Translations under genes and position numbers: made by a program
In this document: positions 46,346 through 56,675 of the stretch, piece after piece
How positions within the stretch are numbered: the first letter of the stretch is position 1
Layout of the letters: every line of letters starts with the position of its first letter
Notes under the pieces: generated by a model
Databases searched by the model: none
Seen by the model: only the letters and a program-made list of their open reading frames with translations
Told to the model about the DNA's origin: nothing
NCBI GenBank assembly: GCA_947466585.1
Contig: CANIEU010000002.1
Location: 124,001 to 188,000 of the forward strand
Direction of reading: 5' to 3'
Length of the DNA: 64,000 bases
DNA from: Fibrobacterota bacterium
Lineage (GTDB): Bacteria; Fibrobacterota; Fibrobacteria; UBA11236

Positions 46346-46888
46346 GATGAACTTCTCGAGACTCACCGGGTAGAACCGCGGCTCGGGACACCAGATCACC
46401 GCGCGGTTGATGGTCTCGCTGCGATCCAGATCATCGAGCACGCGCTCCAACACCAGAGCAGCCGAGTCTGCGAAGGATTCGATCATCAGGTGTTCGTTGC
46501 GCACGCGCAGGTTACGTCCTTTGCCCACCGCGAAAGAGAAGATCCGGCCGACCATGGCCGGATCCATGAAAGGCTCTTCTTCGGGAAAGGCCTCTCCGAA
46601 GCTTTCTCCGTCGGCCGAGACCGGCATGACCAAACGCTGGCTCACCGAAATCACTCCGGTCAAAAGCACGCTGCCGCCCGCACCGTCCGAATGCGTGGAG
46701 ACCTTTTCTTCGGGGCTCTCGGCGACATGCCCTTCGTGCCCATCGTCGGGACCGACAAGGGAGTAGGGCAAGGTGTGATAGCCCCGCACGATGCCGGTGA
46801 GCGGAGCTCGCCGAATTTCGGTGCGCTCGAAGACGCGGCGCAATCGGCCCGGGTTGGCTCCGGGAAACAGTTCGAATGGGTCATGCAT
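46316..46888 (-). CDS. Hypothetical protein
   Basis: 190-aa ORF MHDPFELFPGANPGRLRRVFERTEIRRAPLTGIVRGYHTLPYSLVG..., same direction as comEC, 15 nt downstream. Confidence 0.6.
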   Translation of the reverse strand: MHDPFELFPGANPGRLRRVFERTEIRRAPLTGIVRGYHTLPYSLVGPDDGHEGHVAESPEEKVSTHSDGAGGSVLLTGVISVSQRLVMPVSADGESFGEAFPEEEPFMDPAMVGRIFSFAVGKGRNLRVRNEHLMIESFADSAALVLERVLDDLDRSETINRAVIWCPEPRFYPVSLEKFILSVLEREFR

Positions 46889-46903
46889 GGCGGGGCCTCA
46901 AAT

Positions 46904-49417
46904 TTAGTTCGGCTTGTCCGCCGGCGCGTCTGAGGTTTGGTCCGGGGGCGGGCGATGGTGGCGGTTTTCCCGAGCATCGTGATTGCCGAACCTCCAGGTT
47001 ATCGCACCGGCGTATTTGGTGATGGCGATGTGGGAGCCGGATTCGGTCAAGGTTGCCACAGTGTGCGCACCGGGAAATCCACGTCGGCTCCCGCACGAAA
47101 TGACCGTGCGCGGTGGTGAAACGTCGCGCAGAAAGCACGGATCCGTGGTGCGGTCGCTGCCATGGTGGGGTGCCTTGAGCCAGGCGCCGCGCCACAGGGG
47201 CCATGATGCAGCCAAGGCCTGCTGGCCGGGTTGTTCGATATCTCCCGTGAATAGCACGCTACCGCCGGGCGTTTGCAACAACGCCACCAGCGAGCGGTCG
47301 TTTTTATCCGCACCATCGAGGGTAGAGTCGGGACCGAGCATTTGCAGGGAGACCCGCCTTCCGGTGTAGACCCGTTCGCCCGCTCGACCTTCATGCCACG
47401 AAACTTCCTGAGCACGGGCCGTGGCCCTCAGGCAGTTCCAGGTGGGGGAGGACTCCGCCGTTTGGGGAGGACCGATCAGGGCGCCTACGGGGATGCGCTC
47501 GAGCAACGCAGCCGCACCGCCGTAATGGTCGCGATCGGGGTGGGTGATAAGCAGCAGATCGAGATGCGCGATGCCGCGCGCCTGTAAAAATGGGATGATC
47601 ACATTTCGGGCGATGCGCGGCGAATCACCGGCGTCGATGCCGATCACCGCACCCGGAAGTTCGAGTATGGCCGCATCTCCATGGCCCACTGCGAGGAAGG
47701 TGATCCGGGCGCCGTCGGGTCCGGTGTCGACCAGACGGGCGAAGGCGGGCCGCGATGCTTCGGCTGCGATGAGGACGGCGACGCACAGGCAGGCCAGCAA
47801 GGGGCGGTCGCCGCGCAGCATTAAAAGCGCAACGGCGCAGGTGGCGCAGAGTGCCGCGATCCACGCCGGCGAAGGATCGGCGATGGGAAGAAGCGCACCG
47901 GGCAGACTGGCCAGAAAAAAGACGCAGCCTTCCAGCGCCAGCGCACAGGCTCCGGTTGCCGCGCCAGTCGCATCAGAAAGTGCAGACAGGGAGAGGAAAG
48001 AAAGAGGGGAGAACCCATGGTGCGGGAGGACCGAGAGCAATATGCCAAACGCCCTTCCGATGAAATCGAGACTCCAGGTACAAAGTCCGCCCACGAGCAT
48101 GGCCGCGCCGATCGGCACGGTGAATGCGTTTCCAACGACACCCCATGGCGTGGTGGCGTGGGTGGAGGCCGCCAGCACGGGATAGGTGCACAGCGACACG
48201 CACCCGCTGAGCAGAAACATCTGCACCACACCCTGCCACCATCCCGACGGAATCTGGAGAATACGCACGGCAAGTTTTTGGCTTGGGCGCGCGCACAGAA
48301 TCAACGCCAGCGTCGCGGCATAAGAGAGCTGAAAGCCGAGATTGAGAATGTTGTGCGGATCAAGCAGCAGATCGATGGAAGCGGTGAGGCAAAAGGCGTG
48401 CAGACCGCCGGAGGGGCGTTCCAGCAAAAGCGCGGGGAGCAGACAGGCCAACATAATGCCGGAACGCACCACGCTCACCGGCGACCCGACCAACGGAATG
48501 TATGCGGCCGTAAGCAAGGCCGCCAGCACGAAGGCCGCCTTGCGCGGCAGACGCACAGCGAGCCCTGCGAACAGCAGAAAGGCGAGTAGCAATCCGATAT
48601 GCTGTCCGCTGATCGCGAGAATGTGTTGCATGCCGCTGCGCAGAAAGGCGTTGCGCGTATCATCCGGCACGTTTGCGGTGATGTTGAGCAGGGATGCTTC
48701 GAGCAACGGCAATGCGGGACCTGCCACGTGCCGTCCCAGGCTCGCGTCCAGCGCCGCACGCGTTCGCATCAACCATGATTTCCATTTCGATGGCGGGTGC
48801 AGCGTTTCCCAATCATCCGCCTCGAGGATCGCCGCCGCACCCTGCGCGCGCAGCACGCGACGCATGTCGAGCTGTCCCGGGTTGAGTGCCGGGCTTGCGG
48901 GTTCCGCGATTCCCCGCAGGCGGATCAGTGCACCCCAAGGCGGAGGATCCCCACGTGTGATCAGGTTCACCCGATAGCGCGGGTTATCGGAGGGAATCGC
49001 TTTGTCGGGCTTAACTGGCAAGGGCCGAAACAGAAAGTTGAAGCCGCGTGCAGAAGGAGTGGGGACGTCTTCGACGATGCCTAAGAAGGCCTCCGGCGGG
49101 GCTTCCCTCGTCATTCCAGGGAACTCACGATGGAACGGGATGTCGGGAAGAGTGGCAAATGGCTCGCGTACCGCGAACCAAAGTGCCAGCGAGGGATATG
49201 CGACCAGCAGCAATAAGATCGCATGCCCGCGCCGCGGCAATGTCAGGGTCGCGTGAATGGTGAATCCGACGCAACCCCACAATGGATCCACAAAGATGGA
49301 GAACGCGGACCAAAATACCGGGGCCGCAATCCGGACTCCGCGGTGAAGCGCCGCACCCGCCCGCAGCTTCTCCCAACCCTGTAATCCTGCCCGGATGTCG
49401 ATGTCTCGAAATTCCAT
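46904..49417 (-). CDS. comEC: ComEC/Rec2 family DNA internalization protein with metallo-beta-lactamase domain
   Basis: AFLRSGMQHILAISGQHIGLLLAFLLFAGL; C-term DLLLITHPDRDHYGGAAALLERIP, VLFTGDIEQPGQQ, LKAPHHGSDRT. Confidence 0.93.
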   Translation of the reverse strand: MEFRDIDIRAGLQGWEKLRAGAALHRGVRIAAPVFWSAFSIFVDPLWGCVGFTIHATLTLPRRGHAILLLLVAYPSLALWFAVREPFATLPDIPFHREFPGMTREAPPEAFLGIVEDVPTPSARGFNFLFRPLPVKPDKAIPSDNPRYRVNLITRGDPPPWGALIRLRGIAEPASPALNPGQLDMRRVLRAQGAAAILEADDWETLHPPSKWKSWLMRTRAALDASLGRHVAGPALPLLEASLLNITANVPDDTRNAFLRSGMQHILAISGQHIGLLLAFLLFAGLAVRLPRKAAFVLAALLTAAYIPLVGSPVSVVRSGIMLACLLPALLLERPSGGLHAFCLTASIDLLLDPHNILNLGFQLSYAATLALILCARPSQKLAVRILQIPSGWWQGVVQMFLLSGCVSLCTYPVLAASTHATTPWGVVGNAFTVPIGAAMLVGGLCTWSLDFIGRAFGILLSVLPHHGFSPLSFLSLSALSDATGAATGACALALEGCVFFLASLPGALLPIADPSPAWIAALCATCAVALLMLRGDRPLLACLCVAVLIAAEASRPAFARLVDTGPDGARITFLAVGHGDAAILELPGAVIGIDAGDSPRIARNVIIPFLQARGIAHLDLLLITHPDRDHYGGAAALLERIPVGALIGPPQTAESSPTWNCLRATARAQEVSWHEGRAGERVYTGRRVSLQMLGPDSTLDGADKNDRSLVALLQTPGGSVLFTGDIEQPGQQALAASWPLWRGAWLKAPHHGSDRTTDPCFLRDVSPPRTVISCGSRRGFPGAHTVATLTESGSHIAITKYAGAITWRFGNHDARENRHHRPPPDQTSDAPADKPN

Positions 49418-49572
49418 TCCGGCATGATACGCGCGTGGGTCGCATTTGCGTTGCGGAAACTGTGACCGCAATCACACATTCCGAAATAAATCTTCGCCGA
49501 TCGATGCGAGGATAAATCCGGGCATAAAAAAAGACGAACCCGAAGGTCCGCCCGCCTTAAAAATGGGGGGAT

Positions 49573-49607
49573 AAAAAAAGGCGAACCCAAAGGTCCGCCT
49601 TTTTTTT
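49573..49607. terminator. Bidirectional terminator (downstream of HU gene); diverged second copy at about 49525-49558
   Basis: aaaaaaaGGCGaACCcaaaGGTcCGCCttttttt. Confidence 0.8.
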
Positions 49608-49654
49608 GAAATCACATGGAAGGCGTTCCGGAGAACGCCCGCAGGTGATTCGAA

Positions 49655-49951
49655 TTACTTCTTCTTGGCGCCTGCGATCGCGTCCTTGGCGGCCTTGGCC
49701 ACGCGGAACTTCACGACCTTCTTCGCCGGGATCTTGATCGTCGCGCCCGTTGCGGGGTTGCGGCCGACGCGAGCTTTGCGGTTCACGAGCACGAGCTTGC
49801 CCAGGCCGGGGATGGTGAAGCCGTTCTTGGCGTTCTTGTACGCGAGCTTGGAAAGGGTTTCGAAGAAACCGCGAACCTGGACCTTGGTCAGATCGGTAGC
49901 GGCGGCAACCTGGGTGACGATCTCGCTCTGGGTAAGGCTTTTGTCTGCCAT
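49655..49951 (-). CDS. HU family DNA-binding protein
   Basis: MADKSLTQSEIVTQVAAATDLTKVQVRGFFETLSKLAYKNAKNGFTIPGLGKLVLVNRKARVGRNPATGATIKIPAKKVVKFRVAKAAKDAI. Confidence 0.95.
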   Translation of the reverse strand: MADKSLTQSEIVTQVAAATDLTKVQVRGFFETLSKLAYKNAKNGFTIPGLGKLVLVNRKARVGRNPATGATIKIPAKKVVKFRVAKAAKDAIAGAKKK

Positions 49952-50300
49952 TATGAATCCTTTGTTGTGTGTGGCGGGAACGAGTCCCGGCCTTTCGGCT
50001 GGCTTAATGTACGTCATCCTCCACTTTGATGCGAGGGGTTTTTGGAAGATCGACAGCGTTTTCACCCGCATGAACAGGGCCTTTCCGCAATATGCTTGCA
50101 ACGCCGCTTCGGCGGTTATGGCGCAAGATGCTGTCATCGTTAGAGTTAAGGTGGCGTTTGCGCCGAAGAAAGGCGCGAGGTCGAGGGGCTTCCACAGGCC
50201 CGCAGGGCTTGGTCCGGAGCGCGCCGGAACGCGTTGAAACGAAAATTACCCTGCAAATACTACCCTTTTCCCCTCTACTCCGGCGCGACACCCCCTTTCT

Positions 50301-50882
50301 ATGAATATCCAAACACCCGAGTTGCTACCTGCACCGGAGCCCGAGCGCGACGCGCCGCCCGCATGCAAATGCCTATTGGCATTGCTTACGGCGACTCCCG
50401 AGTGGGATCCCGAACTGGTAGGGGCCCTTGAAGCGGCATTCGGTTCCATCGATTATCGCAGTCCTTTCGTCGCATTCAGCACATCCGCAGACGAAGGCTA
50501 CTACTCTGCGGAAATGGGCGGCCCGCTGTGGCGTGGGTGGGTGTCCTTTCGGGGGTTTGCGAACCCGCGTGATCTGCCGGCATGGAAACACCGTACGCGC
50601 GCGCTGGAAGAGAGTCGCCGCCGTGACGCACGCCGAACGTGCAACCTCGACATCGGCTACATGGACAGCGACAAGTTGGTGCTTGCGTCCTTCAAACGCG
50701 GGCCTCTCAAGTTGTACCTTGATGCGGGTGTTTGGGGAGACGTGATTTTGGGATATTATCAAGGTGCGTTCCTTCCGGTTCGCCGAACCTTTCCTGACTT
50801 CCAGGACGGGCGCTACGACGGATTTTTGCGCGTCATTCGGGAAAAAATGAAGGCGGCCATGAGAGCAGAGGGGCGAGGATGA
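50301..50882 (+). CDS. DUF4416 family protein
   Basis: RDARRTCNLDIGYMDSDKLVLASFKRGPLKLYLDAGVWGDVILGYYQGAFLPVRRTFPDFQDGRYDGFL matches DUF4416 pattern. Confidence 0.82.
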   Translation: MNIQTPELLPAPEPERDAPPACKCLLALLTATPEWDPELVGALEAAFGSIDYRSPFVAFSTSADEGYYSAEMGGPLWRGWVSFRGFANPRDLPAWKHRTRALEESRRRDARRTCNLDIGYMDSDKLVLASFKRGPLKLYLDAGVWGDVILGYYQGAFLPVRRTFPDFQDGRYDGFLRVIREKMKAAMRAEGRG

Positions 50883-52054
50883 ACGGGATGTTGAAATTTG
50901 GGGCGACCGCCGCGATTGGTGCAGCCTGCTTGTTGCTCACTGCGTGCGGTTCGCTGGTGGACATGGGCAAAAACAAAACCGTCGCCCCCCGGCGGATCTT
51001 TCTAAACGACGTCGCCGCGAACGATTCGCTTCCTTCGACCATGCTCGACAACGGCTTGGTGTTTGTCATGCAACCGGGTGAAAACTACCGTTTGCGTCTG
51101 AAGACCACTGCGCTGACCGACTCGATCGTGTTTTATGCGCGCAATTCGAGCGGAGATTTTACCCCGGTCCGAAACATTGGAGGTGTTGCCGCGGGTGGGA
51201 ACATTCGTTCCTTCACCCTCACGCCGACCAAGACTTCTGCGGAATATTATCTGGCTTTTTTACGGGCGGCGAACGGCGGCACGGCAAGCCTGCCCGACAG
51301 CGTGCGCCTCGTTGCCGCCGATACGACCAGTGCGCCGAGCGTGAAGGTGCGCCTGTTGATGGTGCGCGGATTGTACGGCCTTTCGAACAATACGGCCAAA
51401 GCCGCGTTTGCACGGGCATTTCATACCGAACTGCGTTCGATTTACGCAGCGTATGGCATTACAGTGGACACCTCGACCGTAATCGTCGACACCACCGGTA
51501 AAGCCTTGACCTTGGTTTTCAACGGGGACTTCGTGTCGCTTCCGGGAGAGCGGAAATCCGACGGTATCAACATGTATTTGGTCGACAGCATCCGCAGTGA
51601 AGGCGCCGCAGGCATGGTCGTGGGTTATGCACCCCGTGAGGCCTTTGATCTCGCCCTGAACCCCGAGAGCCGGTTGGTACTTAACGTACGGGGTGGCACC
51701 GCCGCGCAAATGGCCGTAACTGCTGCGCACGAGATGGGGCATTTTATCGGCTTGCGTCACACCAGCGCGACCGAGACCGACCGAAGCTTCGACGACGATG
51801 AAAGCAATCGCGACGACGGATTCTCATCAACACCCTATTGTTCGATTCTGACCAAAAGGGCGGTTCATGAGGAAGTTTTTCAGGCTCCGCGCGGACGGGC
51901 CTATTGTTTGCGTGTGACGGGTACCGCCGCTACGTGCGGCTGCTCGGATGTGACGAACCTGATGTATCCCTATGCCTGCAACCAGGCCGGCCAAAAAACC
52001 CTGGGTGCGGACCAGCAGAAATTCGTCCGCAATAATTTGAGGGTGTTGCAGTAA
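50879..52054 (+). CDS. Lipoprotein with metzincin-type zinc protease motif
   Basis: Lipobox ACLLLTACGS; AHEMGHFIGLRHTS = HExxHxxGxxH; downstream NLMYPYA Met-turn-like. Confidence 0.8.
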   Translation: MNGMLKFGATAAIGAACLLLTACGSLVDMGKNKTVAPRRIFLNDVAANDSLPSTMLDNGLVFVMQPGENYRLRLKTTALTDSIVFYARNSSGDFTPVRNIGGVAAGGNIRSFTLTPTKTSAEYYLAFLRAANGGTASLPDSVRLVAADTTSAPSVKVRLLMVRGLYGLSNNTAKAAFARAFHTELRSIYAAYGITVDTSTVIVDTTGKALTLVFNGDFVSLPGERKSDGINMYLVDSIRSEGAAGMVVGYAPREAFDLALNPESRLVLNVRGGTAAQMAVTAAHEMGHFIGLRHTSATETDRSFDDDESNRDDGFSSTPYCSILTKRAVHEEVFQAPRGRAYCLRVTGTAATCGCSDVTNLMYPYACNQAGQKTLGADQQKFVRNNLRVLQ

Positions 52055-52172
52055 AGGAACAGCTTACAGCGGACAGCTTACAGCGGACAGAAACACGAAG
52101 TTACGGGATCGCCCTTTTTTTCAAGCGTTTTTCGGTTTGGTGCTGTTCGCTGTAAGCTGTCCGCTGTTCGCA
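52055..52172. repeat. Heptamer tandem-repeat inverted pair (locus H)
   Basis: 52061-52088: agcttac agcggac agcttac agcggac; 52143-52170: ctgttcg ctgtaag ctgtccg ctgttcg; fills gap between stop codons 52054 and 52173. Confidence 0.88.
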
Positions 52173-52610
52173 TTATTCAACCACCAACGGCTGCAGAGAG
52201 CCGACGAGGTCGTAAAACGCGCGGATGCGTTCCGGAGTGGATCGCTCCCGCCGCCCCCGGTATTTTACAAACGCGCAGTAGTTGCTCCACCAGGCATGGC
52301 AGACGATGTGCTCGCGTTCATCCAACCCAAGCCCGCGCGTCACGTATGCTGCGATGCGGTGGGGGTTTTCCGCAAGAGCCGTCTTCATCGGTTGGATGCC
52401 TTCATCCTTCAGGTAGCGTTCATGGATGCCGGCGATTTCGTCCTCGTCGGCCTTGCCGGTGCCCGGCGAGCGGCGGGCCGCGGCGACTTCAATGGCGCAG
52501 CTTCCGTCAGATGCGGTCAGCAGGGTGTGATCGTCCCGCTCCTCGACACGCCAAGCCTGCTCTTCGCCAACCTCGAAGCAATACCAGGCGCAAGGAGAAA
52601 CGCGCATCAT
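52173..52610 (-). CDS. Hypothetical protein
   Basis: 145-aa ORF overlapping ruvX by 4 nt (operon-like). Confidence 0.6.
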   Translation of the reverse strand: MMRVSPCAWYCFEVGEEQAWRVEERDDHTLLTASDGSCAIEVAAARRSPGTGKADEDEIAGIHERYLKDEGIQPMKTALAENPHRIAAYVTRGLGLDEREHIVCHAWWSNYCAFVKYRGRRERSTPERIRAFYDLVGSLQPLVVE

Positions 52611-53101
52611 GGCGTGGCGCCTCCGCCGTTCGCGCGAGGAGAGGGGGCCGCCCCCGCATGATCAAGCCAATCCTGTAGAATGAAACAGGCTGCTACGCGG
52701 TCGATCTCCGCCTTGTCGCGGGCCCAATCCTTGGGGGTTTTGGGGCGGCGTGGTTGTTTGCGGCTCTTCAGGGTTTCGGCGGCCATTGAACTGGTAAAGG
52801 CTTCGTCTTCGAGATGCACGGGAAGGTCGAATCGCACTTTGAGCTCTTCCACAAATGCATCGACGGCTTCGGTTTTAGCGCCGGCTTTTTTCACCCCATC
52901 GGTGCGCAGCGGATAACCGATCACGATGGCCGTGACCTTCTTCTTGGCAATGATGTCGCCAAGCGCGGCGAGGGCATCCGGCGTTTTTTTACGGTCGATC
53001 GTGAGCAGCCCGGTTGCGATCATGCGTTCGGCATCGGAGAGTGCGACTCCGATGCGGCGTTCACCGAAGTCTAGTCCCAACACGGGTCCTGGAATAGCCA
53101 T
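52607..53101 (-). CDS. ruvX: Putative Holliday junction resolvase YqgF/RuvX
   Basis: GLDFGERRIGVALSD, VIGYPLRTDG, DEAFTSSMAAETL, KAEIDRVAACFILQDWLD. Confidence 0.94.
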   Translation of the reverse strand: MAIPGPVLGLDFGERRIGVALSDAERMIATGLLTIDRKKTPDALAALGDIIAKKKVTAIVIGYPLRTDGVKKAGAKTEAVDAFVEELKVRFDLPVHLEDEAFTSSMAAETLKSRKQPRRPKTPKDWARDKAEIDRVAACFILQDWLDHAGAAPSPRANGGGATP

Positions 53102-53182
53102 GCGTGAATGATAAAATTCAGAAGATGCAGGAACAGGATTATCGCCGCTCTGTGGCAGGTAGGTCTAAAATCGTACCAAAGA

Positions 53183-53212
53183 AAAAGGGCGGCCCCCGAA
53201 GGAAACCGCCCT
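53183..53212 (-). terminator. Terminator downstream of typA
   Basis: GGGCGG...CCGCCC followed on minus strand by T-rich tract. Confidence 0.75.
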
Positions 53213-53249
53213 AATCCAAAAACCCTTGCGAGTCAATTACGAACGGCCT

Positions 53250-55049
53250 TTAGGAACGACGACGGGCGTTTTCGTCGAGGATGATCTTGCGCAGACGCAT
53301 GTTCTTGGGCGTGCACTCCACAGCCTCGTCGTCGTTGATGAACTCGAGGCATTCCTCGAGCGACATCTGGCGGTGCGGGGTCAGCGTGGTGGCTTCGTCC
53401 GCGGAGGTGGTGCGCATGTTGGTGAGCTGCTTGCCCTTGATCACGTTGATGACGAGATCTTCGGCGCGGTTGTTTTCGCCCACGATCATGCCGGGGTAAA
53501 CCTCGGTGCCGTGACCGATGAACATCACGCCGCGATCCTCGAGCTTCCAGAGCGCGTAGGCCGCAGCCGAACCGCGATCCTTCGAAACGAGGGCGCCGGT
53601 GGGACGCTGTTCGATGTTGCCCTTCATCGGCTCATAGCCCTTGAACAACTGCTGGAACACCGCGTAGCCCTTGCTGAGCGAGAGCAGGCGGGTGCGCAAG
53701 CCGATGATGCCGCGAGCGGGAATATCGAACACCACGCGCGTCATCACACCTTCGAGCGTCATGTCGAGCATTTCGCCGCGGCGCTTATTGATTTCGTCGA
53801 TCACCATGCCGGCAAACTCTTGCGGGGCGTGGATGGTGATGGTTTCGACCGGTTCTTGTTCGACGCCGTCGATCTGTTGGGTGAGCACGCGGGGGCGACC
53901 CACGGTAAACTCGTAGCCTTCGCGACGCATCTTTTCGATGATCACCGAGAGGTGGAGCACACCGCGGCCCGCGACGCGGTAACCGCCGTCTTCGAGCTTT
54001 TCGACATGCAGGGCCACGTCCGACACGGCTTCGCGCTCAAGGCGCTCGGCGATGTGGTTGGCGGTGAGGAAGCGGCCGCCGTCGATGCCGCAGAAGGGCG
54101 AATCGTTCACCCAGAAACGCATCGCGATCGTCGGGGGATCCACGTGGATGCGCTCGATCGTGACCGGGTTCTCTTCGCCCGAAATGGTGTCGCCGAGCGT
54201 GAAGTCGGGAATGCCGCACAAGCAGACGATCTGCCCCGCGATGCCTTCGGAGATTTCCTTGAGCTTGACGCCGTCTGGATACAGGATCTTGCTGACGCGC
54301 ACCTTCTTGTGCACGCCTTGGGCGTTGATGTGAGTGACGGTCTGATTGGTTTTAAGCGTACCCTGACGGATGCGGCCCACGGCCATGCGGCCCAGGAATT
54401 CCTGGAAGTCGAGGCTGGTGATCTGGAGCACCGGAAGGTCTCCCGTGCCCACCTGCGGCGCGGGGATGGTGTCGACGATCAGATCGAAGATCGGCTTGAA
54501 GTTGGAATCTTCGTCTTCCATGCGGCGGCGGCTGGTGCCATTGCGGCCGGCGGCGAAGACGTATTTGAAATCGAGCTGTTCGTCGTTGGCGCCAAGGTCG
54601 ACGAAGAGGTCGAACACCTTGTCGAGTGCCTTCGCGGGCTCGCAACCCGGACGGTCGATCTTGTTGATCACCACGGCGATGGTGAGACCGAGCTCGAGAG
54701 CCTTCTTGGTCACGAAGCGGGTCTGCGCCATGGGGCCTTCGAAGGCGTCCACGATGAGGAGCGCGCCGTCAACGGTGCCGAGCACGCGCTCGACCTGGCC
54801 GCCGAAGTCGGCGTGCCCGGGGGTGTCGACGATGTTGATCAGGGTGTCCAAGTAGACGACCGAGGCATTCTTCGAGAAGATGGTAATGCCGCGCTCGCGC
54901 TCCTGATCGTTGGAGTCCATGACGCGCTCGCTGATCACCTGATTTTCGCGGAAGGCGCCGCTCTGCTTGAGGAGGCCGTCGACGAGGGTGGTTTTGCCGT
55001 GGTCAACGTGCGCGATGATGGCAACGTTGCGGATTTTGGAGCTGTCCAT
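53250..55049 (-). CDS. typA: Ribosome-associated translational GTPase TypA/BipA
   Basis: [53 protein letters not shown]. Confidence 0.97.
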   Translation of the reverse strand: MDSSKIRNVAIIAHVDHGKTTLVDGLLKQSGAFRENQVISERVMDSNDQERERGITIFSKNASVVYLDTLINIVDTPGHADFGGQVERVLGTVDGALLIVDAFEGPMAQTRFVTKKALELGLTIAVVINKIDRPGCEPAKALDKVFDLFVDLGANDEQLDFKYVFAAGRNGTSRRRMEDEDSNFKPIFDLIVDTIPAPQVGTGDLPVLQITSLDFQEFLGRMAVGRIRQGTLKTNQTVTHINAQGVHKKVRVSKILYPDGVKLKEISEGIAGQIVCLCGIPDFTLGDTISGEENPVTIERIHVDPPTIAMRFWVNDSPFCGIDGGRFLTANHIAERLEREAVSDVALHVEKLEDGGYRVAGRGVLHLSVIIEKMRREGYEFTVGRPRVLTQQIDGVEQEPVETITIHAPQEFAGMVIDEINKRRGEMLDMTLEGVMTRVVFDIPARGIIGLRTRLLSLSKGYAVFQQLFKGYEPMKGNIEQRPTGALVSKDRGSAAAYALWKLEDRGVMFIGHGTEVYPGMIVGENNRAEDLVINVIKGKQLTNMRTTSADEATTLTPHRQMSLEECLEFINDDEAVECTPKNMRLRKIILDENARRRS

Positions 55050-55219
55050 GAGATTCCTTGGAACGTTAAAAACGACCGAAAAGAGACGGTCGGGGGAGGG
55101 TCAATAGGAGCAGAAAAGACCGCGTCTGTCAACCGGAATCGCCTTTAAAACCCTGCTTTTCGGGCGCACTGGGCGCGGGGAAGCCCTATATTCAGTTCCA
55201 AACCGGACAAGGGGAGGCC

Positions 55220-56443
55220 ATGAAGGTTTTTACGGTCGGAATGCTGTGTGTGCAAGTGCTGGTTTCGGTGCCGTTTCAAGGCTGGTCCCAGCCGCGTGCC
55301 CCGCTGACGGGGGCGAATGCGGCCTGCAACTCCGGGCCGGTTTTGGCGGGCGGACTGCCCGACACCCTTTCGGGTCCCGAGTTCGTTCCCGATGATTCGG
55401 GGTTCGTGACGATCTTTAACGGAAAAAACCTCAAAGGCTGGTGGGAAGGGTGCGGCAGCACCCACTCCGACCTCGACAAAACGAACGGCGGTATTTGGCT
55501 GGTCGACAGCGCGAACGGGCTCCTGTTCGCGAACCAGAATACGAACGGGGCGGGTAGCGTACTCATGACCAACAAGTCGTACGGAAACTACGAGTTGGTG
55601 TTCGATCTCTGGCCTTCGTTCGGCAACGATGCCGGTGTCTTCAACCGCGTCACGGCCGCAGGAAACTGCTACCAGACGGGTATCGATTACCTCTCCGGCA
55701 GCAGCGTGGGTGGCGTGTACTTCGAGGGCGGATATACGGGCGGCGGCCGCAACGTGGACCCCTACGTGTTCGGCTCCACGCGCACGACCATCACCATAGG
55801 CACGAATTCCAATTCCACAAACCGTCTCGATACCATCACGAAATTGTACGGAACGCCGCTGGATTATGGATGCCCCGCGACCGGGTGCGGCCCGGCCAAC
55901 TGGACCGCCATGTGGGATACGGGCGGCTGGAACCAGATGCGCGTGCAATTTTTCGGCACCGGTGCCTCGGCGTTGAACAAGGTTCACAACTTCGCATGGA
56001 TCCGCAAGCTCGGCGCCTCGAAATGGATTCCCACCGTGCGAGATTCCGTGCAGTTCAACACGCCCGCCAACCCTGTCGGAATTCAAATCCATGGAACCAC
56101 AGCTCAATGGGGAAACCGCAACGGCAATTGGTACCGCAACATCAAGATCCGGCCGCTGACCGACCAAGGCGTCCCCATTCTCGCAACCACCTCGGTGAGA
56201 CGCACGGGCGGTGTTTCACAGCAGGGCACGCTTCGGTTTGCGGCAGGTGTCCTTTCTGGCACGCTGGAACGGCCCTCTGAAATCACCCTGCGCGATGTCG
56301 GAGGTGAGCTGCTAGATCGGATCTCCAGGCCATCGGGGAACTTTCGATATCCCTTGAACTCGATGGCACCCGGAATTCTGTTGATTCAAGTTAAAACGGA
56401 CCAGCGGATCGAGTCCTTCCGGGTTGCTCGAGTATTCGAGTAG
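55220..56443 (+). CDS. Secreted DUF1080 (3-keto-disaccharide hydrolase-like) protein with T9SS-CTD-like C-terminus
   Basis: FVTIFNGKNLKGWW...GGIWLVDSANGLLF...YELVFDLWPSFGNDAGVFNRV; C-term SMAPGILLIQVKTDQRIESFRVARVFE. Confidence 0.82.
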   Translation: MKVFTVGMLCVQVLVSVPFQGWSQPRAPLTGANAACNSGPVLAGGLPDTLSGPEFVPDDSGFVTIFNGKNLKGWWEGCGSTHSDLDKTNGGIWLVDSANGLLFANQNTNGAGSVLMTNKSYGNYELVFDLWPSFGNDAGVFNRVTAAGNCYQTGIDYLSGSSVGGVYFEGGYTGGGRNVDPYVFGSTRTTITIGTNSNSTNRLDTITKLYGTPLDYGCPATGCGPANWTAMWDTGGWNQMRVQFFGTGASALNKVHNFAWIRKLGASKWIPTVRDSVQFNTPANPVGIQIHGTTAQWGNRNGNWYRNIKIRPLTDQGVPILATTSVRRTGGVSQQGTLRFAAGVLSGTLERPSEITLRDVGGELLDRISRPSGNFRYPLNSMAPGILLIQVKTDQRIESFRVARVFE

Positions 56444-56675
56444 GGAATCGAGGCTATTGCGGGGGTGGGCCGGCCTCCGTTCCGAGCGAAATGGGCTATG
56501 TTCCCTTAAAAAATGAATTTCAAGCAGAAAACGATTGATTTTTGAGGACTTCGGCCTAGATTAGCAAGGCTCGAACATCATCGGTCGGACTCGATCGTTC
56601 CGTTGTGGCTTTCGACCCGATTTTATGGCCCAGTTAGAGGCCAATTTTGCGATTACTGTGAAAAAAGGATGAATT

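Noticed and set aside
53226-55148. 640-aa ORF on + strand
   Set aside because: Antisense to typA over its whole length; His/Asp/Val-rich translation typical of GC-rich shadow ORFs.
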